Shown piece after piece: positions 57,861 through 64,000 of a stretch of 64,000 nt of DNA. A program made the translations under genes and the position numbers. Within the stretch, counting starts at the first letter, position 1. Each line of letters starts with the position of its first letter. Below the pieces are notes generated by a model. The model was not told where the DNA came from, searched no databases, and saw nothing but the letters and a program-made list of their open reading frames with translations. This stretch comes from an uncultured Clostridia bacterium (GTDB lineage: Bacteria; Bacillota; Clostridia; Christensenellales; CAG-314). The stretch is from the NCBI GenBank assembly GCA_947628135.1, contig CANQYT010000002.1:1-64000 (forward strand), in the 5' to 3' direction.

Positions 57861-58496
57861 ATGTCGGATACAAAAGCAATTCTGGAACAACTCGCCGCGG
57901 ATTTTCCCGACGCAAAGAGCGAACTGCATTTCGAATCCCCCTACGAATTGATAGTGGCGGTCATTTTGTCCGCGCAGTGTACGGACAAACGCGTAAACTT
58001 GGTAACGCCCGCTCTGTTCAAAGAAGCGCCCACGGTAGAGGCGTTGGCGGAAATTCCCACGGAGCGTTTGGAGCAACTTATACATTCCTGCGGTTTTTAC
58101 CGCACCAAGGCGGCTCACCTCAAACAGATGGCGGCGGACGTGGTGTCCCGTTTCGGCGGCAAAATTCCCGACAACATAGACGATCTGCAAACGCTTTCCG
58201 GCGTCGGGCGCAAGACGGCTAACGTCGTTTACGCCGTGGGATTCGGCGGACAGGCGATAGCGGTGGACACTCACGTGTTCCGCGTTTCCAATCGGTTGGG
58301 TATCGTTTCCGCGTCAAACGTGTTGGACGCGGAAAAACAACTTATGCAGGCTATTCCGTCGGACAAGTGGGCGGACAGTCATCATTACATATTGTTGCAC
58401 GGCAGATACGTATGCAAGGCGCAACGTCCCCTTTGCGACCGCTGTTCGGTAAGCGCGCTGTGCAAATATTACAAGGAACACAACAATGCAAACTGA
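57861..58496 (+). CDS. nth: Endonuclease III (DNA-(apurinic or apyrimidinic site) lyase)
   Basis: This 211-residue base-excision repair glycosylase/AP lyase has the helix-hairpin-helix LSGVGRKTANVV near 112-123, the catalytic aspartate in VDTHVFRV, and an iron-sulfur loop CKAQRPLCDRCSVSALC with C-x6-C-x2-C-x5-C spacing. The ATG at 57861 follows GCGGAGG; the track start is 22 codons early. It overlaps the next gene by 11 bp. Confidence 0.95.
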   Translation: MSDTKAILEQLAADFPDAKSELHFESPYELIVAVILSAQCTDKRVNLVTPALFKEAPTVEALAEIPTERLEQLIHSCGFYRTKAAHLKQMAADVVSRFGGKIPDNIDDLQTLSGVGRKTANVVYAVGFGGQAIAVDTHVFRVSNRLGIVSASNVLDAEKQLMQAIPSDKWADSHHYILLHGRYVCKAQRPLCDRCSVSALCKYYKEHNNAN

Positions 58497-59640
58497 TTTT
58501 TCCGTTGATTACAGGGCGGAGTGCGGACGCTGTTTGCATTGCGCCAAGCCGCATTGCGCTTTGTCTTGTCCGATAGGCAACGCCATTCCGCAAATTTTGC
58601 GTTTGGCAGGCAACGGCGGCGAACAAACGGCGGTGCAACTCGTCGGACACCCGTTCGGCGAGATATGCGGTTACGTTTGCCCGCGCGACAGGTTTTGTCA
58701 GGGCGGTTGCGTGCTGTCCAAACGCGGCGGCATAGCGATAGGCAGTGTGGAAAAAGAAATTTTCGCTCGCTATCCCTACAAGGTCGCGCGAGCGGGAAAC
58801 GCCGCCGAGGGGCGACGCGTAGCCGTTGTGGGCGGTGGCGCGTCGGGCTTGACCTTTGCCGTAAAGATGTACGAACAGAACGCGTCTGTCACCGTGTACG
58901 AACCGAACGGTTTGCTGTCCACGCTGAAACTCATTCCCGATTTCCGTTTGCCTGCCCAAGCCCTCTCTCGCGTCGAAGCGCAGTTGAAGGGCGTATTCCA
59001 ACTTGTCGAAAAGCGTGTGCTGCGCGAAGATATTCCTCTCCTTTGCTCTCAATACGACGCGGTCTATCTCGCCACGGGAGCGACCCGCCCGTATGGATTG
59101 GACATAGACGGCGAGGAAAACGCCACCCCATACGCTGTTTTTTTGAGTAAAACTCGGCATTGTTCGCTTTTGGGCAAGCACGTGACGGTGGTGGGCGGCG
59201 GCAACACCGCTATGGATTGCGCAAGACTTGCCGTCCGTAGCGGAGCGAAAGCGACCGTTCTCTATCGCAGACAGCGCGCAGATATGCCCGCGTTCGTCGG
59301 AGAAATATCCGCCGCGGAAGAGGAGGGAGTTCAATTTGTATTTAACGTCGTTCCCGTCCTGTTGCAACGCGACGGACGTTTGAAGTTGACGCTTGCAAAG
59401 ACTTACAGCGAAGGTCGCGGCAAACTCACCGTAACCGATTCCGTTTACCACGTGGATTGCGACGTCGTTGTGGCTGCGGCGGGCGCGTCGGCGGACAAAG
59501 ACCTTGTCGCGCTTGCGGAAAAATCGGGTGTATATACGGGCGGCGACGTAAAAGGCGGCAAGACGGTTGCGGAAGCGGTCGCCGACGGTTTGCGCGCGGC
59601 GAAAGCGCTGACGGAAAAATTTGCAAAAAAGGTAAAATAA
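58486..59640 (+). CDS. FAD/NAD-dependent oxidoreductase, GltD/NfnB-like
   Basis: This 384-residue flavoprotein resembles the small subunit of glutamate synthase. The N-terminal [4Fe-4S] domain reads CGRCLHCAKPHCALSCPIGN and GYVCPRDRFCQGGC. Then come an FAD-binding loop VVGGGASGLTFAVKM and an NAD(P)-binding loop VVGGGNTAMDCARLAVRSGA. Without a GltB partner nearby it may be an NADPH-dependent reductase of another kind. It overlaps nth by 11 bp and the obgE ATG by 1 bp. Confidence 0.85.
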   Translation: MQTDFSVDYRAECGRCLHCAKPHCALSCPIGNAIPQILRLAGNGGEQTAVQLVGHPFGEICGYVCPRDRFCQGGCVLSKRGGIAIGSVEKEIFARYPYKVARAGNAAEGRRVAVVGGGASGLTFAVKMYEQNASVTVYEPNGLLSTLKLIPDFRLPAQALSRVEAQLKGVFQLVEKRVLREDIPLLCSQYDAVYLATGATRPYGLDIDGEENATPYAVFLSKTRHCSLLGKHVTVVGGGNTAMDCARLAVRSGAKATVLYRRQRADMPAFVGEISAAEEEGVQFVFNVVPVLLQRDGRLKLTLAKTYSEGRGKLTVTDSVYHVDCDVVVAAAGASADKDLVALAEKSGVYTGGDVKGGKTVAEAVADGLRAAKALTEKFAKKVK

Positions 59641-60902
59641 TGTTTATCGACAAAGTAAAAATCTACATCAAATCGGGCAACGGCGGCAACGGTTCGGCAA
59701 GTTTGCACACGGAAAAATACGTCAACAACGGCGGACCGGACGGCGGCGACGGCGGCAAGGGCGGCGACGTGGTATTCGTAGCCACCTCTTCCGAAAACAC
59801 GCTCAATGCTTTCCACTACCAAAAGCACTTTCGCGCGGGCGACGGGGAAAACGGCGGCAGACAGCGCTCTTTCGGCAAACAGGGCGCGGACGTGGTAATA
59901 AAAGTTCCCGTGGGAACTGTCGTAAAAAATTCCGACGGTCAAATCGTCTGCGATATGTTCGAGGACGGTCAGCGCGAGGTGATTTTGCGCGGCGGCAAGG
60001 GCGGCAGAGGCAATTGGCACTTCAAAACTTCCCGCAGACAGTCTCCGTCCTTTGCGGAACACGGCGTCAAAACGAGCGAATACGAAGTCACGTTGGAACT
60101 AAAAACCATTGCAGACGTAGGGCTGGTCGGCTTCCCCAACGTGGGCAAGAGTACCTTGCTTTCCGTAGTGTCCGACGCCAAGCCGAAAATAGCCAATTAC
60201 CACTTCACAACGTTGAGCCCCAACCTCGGAGTGGTCAGTTACCGCGATCAGACCTTTGTGATGGCGGACATTCCCGGGCTTATCGAAGGCGCAAGCGAGG
60301 GCGCGGGGCTGGGGCACAGTTTTTTGCGTCACATCGAACGCACGCGGCTTTTGGTACACGTTGTGGACATTTCGGGCAGCGAAGGGCGCGATCCGCTGGA
60401 CGATTTCCAATTGATAAACAACGAAATTTTCGGTTACGACGCTCAACTTGAAAAGTTGCCTATGCTCGTTGCGGCAAACAAAATGGATATGCCCGACGCG
60501 GAAACAAATTTGCGGCGTTTCCGCGAAAAATACGGCGACCGTTACACCGTGATACCTATGACGACGCTCATTCACGAGGGCACGGAGGAACTTATCGAGG
60601 CTATCGCTTCGGTTTTGAAAGATCTGCCTCCCGCCGCGCCTCTTTCCTACGCGCCGATAAGTCTGCAACGCGAACTTTCCGACGACTTTGCGGTGGAAAC
60701 GCTTGCCGACGGCGTTTTCGAGGTGACGGGCGGACTTGTCGAAATGCTCAGCCGCAGGGTAAATCTGGACGACTACGACAGTTTTCGCTACTTTCAGCGA
60801 GTCTTGCGCGATCGCGGCGTAATTGCCGAACTGCGCAAATGCGGCGCGGCAGACGGCAGCACGGTGATAGTCGGCGACATAGAATTTGAATTTGTCGATT
60901 GA
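59640..60902 (+). CDS. obgE: GTPase ObgE/CgtA
   Basis: This 420-residue ribosome-associated GTPase acts in 50S assembly and stress control. The N-terminal Obg domain has repeated glycines (NGGPDGGDGGKGGDV). The G domain contains GFPNVGKST (G1), DIPGLIEGA (G3) and ANKMDM (G4). A C-terminal OCT domain follows (around FEVTGGLVEMLSRRV). The ATG overlaps the preceding stop (TAATG). The track start 61 codons upstream is rejected. Confidence 0.97.
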   Translation: MFIDKVKIYIKSGNGGNGSASLHTEKYVNNGGPDGGDGGKGGDVVFVATSSENTLNAFHYQKHFRAGDGENGGRQRSFGKQGADVVIKVPVGTVVKNSDGQIVCDMFEDGQREVILRGGKGGRGNWHFKTSRRQSPSFAEHGVKTSEYEVTLELKTIADVGLVGFPNVGKSTLLSVVSDAKPKIANYHFTTLSPNLGVVSYRDQTFVMADIPGLIEGASEGAGLGHSFLRHIERTRLLVHVVDISGSEGRDPLDDFQLINNEIFGYDAQLEKLPMLVAANKMDMPDAETNLRRFREKYGDRYTVIPMTTLIHEGTEELIEAIASVLKDLPPAAPLSYAPISLQRELSDDFAVETLADGVFEVTGGLVEMLSRRVNLDDYDSFRYFQRVLRDRGVIAELRKCGAADGSTVIVGDIEFEFVD

Positions 60903-60915
60903 CGGAGGATGGCAA

Positions 60916-61209
60916 ATGCTCACTACCAAGCAGAGAAGTAAATTAAAGGCGCTTTCCAATACGTTGAGACCCGCCGTAACGGTGGGTAAGGACGAACTTA
61001 CGGAAAACATCGTCAAAGAGATAGAAGTCGCGCTGTATCATCGCGAACTTGTCAAGGTGGCGGCATTGAAAAGCTGCGCCGCTTCGGCAAAGGATATGTG
61101 CCGCGAAGTGTGCGACGCGCTGGACTGTTTTCCCGTGCTGTGCATAGGCAACCGTTTCGTGGTGTACAAGCGCAGCGACAAAGAGGGAATAGAGCATATA
61201 GAAATTTGA
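60916..61209 (+). CDS. yhbY: YhbY-family RNA-binding protein (CRM domain)
   Basis: This 97-residue CRS1/YhbY (CRM) domain protein has LTTKQRSKLKALSNTLRPAVTVGKDELTE and a C-terminal IGNRFVVYKRSDKEG, and associates with pre-50S ribosomes. GGAGGATGG lies before the ATG at 60916. It follows obgE by 13 bp in a conserved pairing. Confidence 0.93.
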   Translation: MLTTKQRSKLKALSNTLRPAVTVGKDELTENIVKEIEVALYHRELVKVAALKSCAASAKDMCREVCDALDCFPVLCIGNRFVVYKRSDKEGIEHIEI

Positions 61210-61219
61210 CAATGCGCGC

Positions 61220-61256
61220 CGCGCGGAAGCGTTTCCTCGCGCGTTGCGGTTTTTGC
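61220..61256 (+). terminator. Possible terminator between yhbY and the phosphoesterase gene
   Basis: CGCGC-GGAA pairs with TTCC-GCGCG (one bulge) and is followed by TTGCGGTTTTT, just before the next start codon. It may reduce but not abolish read-through. Confidence 0.4.
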
Positions 61257-61258
61257 TT

Positions 61259-61786
61259 ATGAAAATTTTGGTTTTTTCGGATCTCCACGGAAGCCTTGCC
61301 GCCGCGGACAACGCCGTAGCAATTTCCCGCAGAGAAAAGCCCGACAAGACGGTCGTTTGCGGGGATATATTCGGTTGGTCGAGTTACGCCGACGTTTCGT
61401 CGCGCCTGCTCGGGCTTGAAGGCGTTTTGTATTTTCTTCGCGGCAACAACGATTGGCAAAGCGCAGTCGATTCCTGTTCTCTCGATTTGGAGGACAGCGC
61501 CGTTATGCGCAGTTTCGGCAGAACGCTGTTTTTCACCCACGGCGACAGATACAACGGTTACGCCGTTCCGCCCTTTCTCAAAGAGGGCGACGCTCTCGTT
61601 TACGGTCATACCCACGTCGGTTCTTTGCGTTGCCGCAACGGATTGTTTTTGCTCAACGTCGGCTCTCTCGCCCGTCCCCGCGACGGCGCGCCCGACTATC
61701 TCGTGCTGGACGAACGCGGCGCGCAACTTAAAAGTCCCGACGGCGAAATCATTTGCTCTCTTGCGTGGGACGGCGCGGCGTTTTAG
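61259..61786 (+). CDS. YfcE-like metallophosphoesterase
   Basis: This 175-residue calcineurin-like phosphodiesterase has the full metal-ligand set: SDLHG at 7-11, GDIFG, GNND, THGD and GHTHVG. YfcE-type enzymes hydrolyse phosphodiesters or phosphoryl esters of unknown identity. Start is ATG at 61259. It lies 49 bp after yhbY and ends before a terminator. Confidence 0.9.
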   Translation: MKILVFSDLHGSLAAADNAVAISRREKPDKTVVCGDIFGWSSYADVSSRLLGLEGVLYFLRGNNDWQSAVDSCSLDLEDSAVMRSFGRTLFFTHGDRYNGYAVPPFLKEGDALVYGHTHVGSLRCRNGLFLLNVGSLARPRDGAPDYLVLDERGAQLKSPDGEIICSLAWDGAAF

Positions 61787-61853
61787 GACGGTTTTTGCCC
61801 TTTTTGTTTGGCAAATACAGTGCAAACGTAAGAGATTTTGCATAAACGCGCAG

Positions 61854-61880
61854 CGCCGCTACAAACGGCGTTTTGTTTTG
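61854..61880 (+). terminator. Terminator after the YfcE-like gene
   Basis: CGCCG pairs with CGGCG around CTACAAA, followed by TTTTGTTTTG. Confidence 0.7.
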
Positions 61881-62226
61881 AGGTGTACCGCAAAATATAT
61901 CAACCGTTCTTTATCTCATTTCCCCGCATATAGTAGTGTACAAGCGGTAAAGTGCAAAAGGTCTGCGGGCAATTTTGTGTAAAGCCGCGTGTGCGGCGGT
62001 GAAGTGCAGTCAAAGAAGTACTGTTTTTCGCTCGGCACTGCGGAAGCGGGCGTTTTTTTTGCATTGCGGTAGCGGCGCAATGTAGGAGCGGGGCGGCAAG
62101 CGTGTTCCGAAAGGCGTATTCAGTACTCTGTCGGCAAAGAGGGCGCGCCGCGCAGCAAATTAAAGATTGAAAAATTTTTAGGTAGGTATAAAAGGATTCT
62201 ATACTTTCTATTTTTTTCGCATATTC
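61881..62226. other. Gene-free region upstream of the NifU-like operon
   Basis: No gene is supported. A G+C-rich patch with AGCGGGCG followed by eight T residues (near 62045-62060) could be the 3' end of a small RNA or a second terminator. The last 60 bp are AT-rich and carry the repeat described next. Confidence 0.4.
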
Positions 62227-62255
62227 TTGCCTAAAAAATTTGATTGTGGTATACT
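62172..62255 (+). promoter_or_regulatory. Promoter with flanking inverted repeat, NifU-like operon
   Basis: TTGCCT and TATACT are separated by 17 bp (62227-62255). The -35 lies inside CCTAAAAAATTT, which is an inverted match of AAATTTTTAGG at 62172-62182, 47 bp upstream. This could be a regulator binding pair or a DNA loop anchor. Confidence 0.55.
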
Positions 62256-62292
62256 GAAACCAACGTAAAAAATTTTGGAGGACAAATTAGCT

Positions 62293-62985
62293 ATGCAATA
62301 TTCACACGAAGTAGAATTGATGCAATGCGTTGCCAAGGGCTGCAATCACGGTCCTGCTCCCATTCCCGAAGAGGGCAAGTGGGTCGCCGCTACGCAGATC
62401 AAGGACATCAGCGGACTTACTCACGGTTGCGGTTGCTGCGCGCCTCAGCAAGGCACTTGCAAACTTACGCTTAACGTAAAGGACGGAGTCATTCAGGAAG
62501 CGCTTGTGGAAACTATCGGCTGTTCGGGAATGACCCATTCCGCGGCTATGGCGGCGGAGATTCTCCCCGGCAAAACAATTCTCGAAGCGCTCAACACCGA
62601 CTTGGTTTGCGACGCTATCAACGTCGCTATGCGCGAACTGTTTTTGCAAATCGTCTACGGCCGCACGCAATCGGCGTTTTCCGATGACGGTCTGCCCATC
62701 GGCGCTGGTCTGGAAGATCTCGGCAAAGGGCTGAGAAGTCAGGTCGGCACAATGTATTCCACCGCAAAGAAAGGACCGCGCTACCTTGAAATGGCAGAAG
62801 GGTACGTAACGCGTCTTGCGTTGGACGAAGGCGGCGAAATAATCGGCTACGAATACGTCAATCTCGGCGTGATGATGAAGGGCATCTCCGAGGGTCTGGA
62901 CGCCAACGACGCACTTGCCAAGGCAAAGAAACACTACGGACGTTTTGAAAACGCCGCTAAATACATCGTTCCGCGTAACGAGTAA
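62293..62985 (+). CDS. NifU-like iron-sulfur cluster scaffold protein
   Basis: This 230-residue protein has the NifU/IscU scaffold fold: GLTHGCGCCAPQQGTCKLTL with several cysteines near residues 43-60, then EALVETIGCSGMTHSAAMAAEILPGKTI, where the cysteine and the following helix match IscU-like proteins. It precedes the GGGtGRT protein, the pairing known from Clostridia. The ATG at 62293 is chosen over the TTG-started track ORF; GGAGG lies 12 nt upstream. Confidence 0.85.
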   Translation: MQYSHEVELMQCVAKGCNHGPAPIPEEGKWVAATQIKDISGLTHGCGCCAPQQGTCKLTLNVKDGVIQEALVETIGCSGMTHSAAMAAEILPGKTILEALNTDLVCDAINVAMRELFLQIVYGRTQSAFSDDGLPIGAGLEDLGKGLRSQVGTMYSTAKKGPRYLEMAEGYVTRLALDEGGEIIGYEYVNLGVMMKGISEGLDANDALAKAKKHYGRFENAAKYIVPRNE

Positions 62986-62999
62986 GGAGGGATAGGAAA

Positions 63000-63998
63000 A
63001 TGGCTGTCAGATTTGAAGGATATGAAAGAAGAATAGACAAAATAAACTCCGAACTCAAAAAGTACGGAATGAAAAATCTCGAAGAAGCGCGCGACCTGTG
63101 CCTTTCTCACGGAGTAAACGTGGAAGAAATCGTAAAGGGCGTTCAGCCTATCGCTTTCGAAAACGCCGTCTGGGCATACACGTTGGGGTGCGCGATCGCT
63201 TTCAAAAAGGGCGTAAAGAACGCCGCGGAAGTTTCCGAGTGCATCGGCTTGGGCTTGCAAGCGTTTTGTATCCCCGGAAGCGTAGCCGATCAGCGTAAGG
63301 TCGGTTTGGGACACGGCAATCTCGGCGCAATGCTGCTTAGGGAGGAGACGGACTGTTTCGCGTTCCTCGCGGGACACGAGTCCTTTGCCGCCGCGGAAGG
63401 CGCAATCGGCATTGCCCGCAACGCCAACAAGGCGCGCAAAAAGCCTCTCCGCGTGATACTTAACGGTCTCGGCAAGGACGCCGCGTACATAATCTCCCGT
63501 ATCAACGGCTTCACCTACGTGCAAACGAAGTACGACTACTACACGGGCGAACTGACAATCGTGCGCGAAGTTCCCTTCTCCGACGGCGAGCGCGTAAAGG
63601 TGCGTTGCTACGGCGCGGACGACGTAAACGAAGGCGTCGCGATTATGCGCCACGAAAAAGTGGACGTGTCCATCACGGGCAACTCCACCAACCCCACCCG
63701 TTTCCAACACCCCGTTGCGGGCACTTACAAGAAGTGGTGTCAGGAAAACGGCAAAAAGTACTTCTCCGTTGCAAGCGGCGGCGGCACGGGACGTACTTTG
63801 CACCCCGACAACGTTGCGGCAGGTCCTGCAAGTTACGGAATGACGGATACTTTGGGACGTATGCACAGCGACGCGCAGTTTGCAGGCAGCAGTTCCGTAC
63901 CCGCGCACGTCGAAATGATGGGACTTATCGGTATGGGCAACAACCCGATGGTCGGCGCGACGGTCGCTTGCGCAGTGGCTGTTTCCCTCGCAAAGTAA
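63000..63998 (+). CDS. GGGtGRT protein
   Basis: This 332-residue protein carries the name-giving motif SGGGTGRTLHP near residue 260 and the family opening FEGYERRIDKINSELKKYGM. The GGGtGRT family pairs with NifU-like scaffolds in anaerobes and is of unproven function, probably related to iron-sulfur or metal handling. It starts 14 bp after its partner, with AAGGAGG upstream. It ends two bases before the window edge. Confidence 0.9.
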   Translation: MAVRFEGYERRIDKINSELKKYGMKNLEEARDLCLSHGVNVEEIVKGVQPIAFENAVWAYTLGCAIAFKKGVKNAAEVSECIGLGLQAFCIPGSVADQRKVGLGHGNLGAMLLREETDCFAFLAGHESFAAAEGAIGIARNANKARKKPLRVILNGLGKDAAYIISRINGFTYVQTKYDYYTGELTIVREVPFSDGERVKVRCYGADDVNEGVAIMRHEKVDVSITGNSTNPTRFQHPVAGTYKKWCQENGKKYFSVASGGGTGRTLHPDNVAAGPASYGMTDTLGRMHSDAQFAGSSSVPAHVEMMGLIGMGNNPMVGATVACAVAVSLAK

Positions 63999-64000
63999 TT

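Noticed and set aside
1-64000. tRNA, rRNA and CRISPR arrays
   Set aside because: Scanned by eye in intergenic regions; none with a convincing cloverleaf, rRNA core or repeat-spacer pattern was found. A tRNAscan and CRISPR search would be decisive.

Overview
The window looks like chromosome of an uncultured, spore-forming, monoderm member of the Clostridia (Bacillota), possibly near the Christensenellales. The evidence is a sporulation block (YwmB-like protein, SpoIIQ-type peptidase, SpoIIGA, pro-SigE), a Bacillus/Clostridium-type large SRP RNA, an isoleucine T-box, an L10 leader, DUF1540, DUF896 and DUF3343 small proteins, and a GGGtGRT protein. The taxonomic placement is inference. Base composition looks close to balanced, with strong preference for C- and G-ending codons. 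That bias creates very long antisense shadow ORFs, which I left out. Many promoters are textbook TTGACA/17/TATAAT types.

Layout. 0-4.7 kb: tcdA converges on a P-type cation ATPase whose leader carries a yybP-ykoY-like (Mn2+) riboswitch with its own terminator; a divergent acyl-ACP thioesterase shares the promoter region. 4.9-8.5 kb: a P-loop kinase, then an autoregulated TetR operon (CMD-cupin protein, ABM monooxygenase) containing two eroded genes (a 22-codon flavodoxin stub and a 27-codon lipoprotein stub) and an IS30 transposase remnant. 8.4-12.1 kb: MATE transporter plus P-loop kinase (minus), dtd and L-serine dehydratase (plus). 12.2-24.7 kb: a cell-surface block with a secreted, membrane-tethered endonuclease I, a lipoprotein and a giant 3361-residue repeat protein. 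25-29.4 kb: cdd, then rpmG-secE-nusG-rplK-rplA-[L10 leader]-rplJ-rplL; rpoB does not follow. Instead there are about 750 bp of hairpins, including an ISL3-like MITE.

30.1-34.1 kb (minus): an rplI-led operon (GNAT-like protein, DUF819 membrane protein, flavin reductase, AlkZ-related protein). 34.3-38.6 kb: DUF1540, prs, YwmB-like, spoIIQ-like with a sigmaF-like promoter, and spoIIGA-sigE with a Spo0A-box pair and wide-spaced promoter; sigG does not follow. 38.7-43 kb (minus): NYN-LOTUS protein, SRP RNA, and a zinc-ribbon membrane protein built from four near-identical modules behind a leader attenuator. 43.3-49.8 kb: DUF896, a membrane protein paired with LemA, and T-box-ileS.

49.9-57.4 kb: two rRNA-type methyltransferases, an RluA pseudouridine synthase, an MntP/YtaF-like exporter, a surface protein, a NagA-family protein that has lost its metal-binding histidines, and a cysteine desulfurase. 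57.5-61.8 kb: DUF3343 (divergent from the desulfurase), then nth-gltD-like-obgE-yhbY and a YfcE-like phosphoesterase. 62.3-64 kb: a NifU-like scaffold and the GGGtGRT protein.

The most unusual items are the giant repeat protein with an embedded zinc ribbon of shifted codon use, the four-module zinc-ribbon membrane protein with its own attenuator, the ligand-less NagA homologue, and the SpoIIG promoter architecture. No tRNA, rRNA, CRISPR array or prophage was seen.
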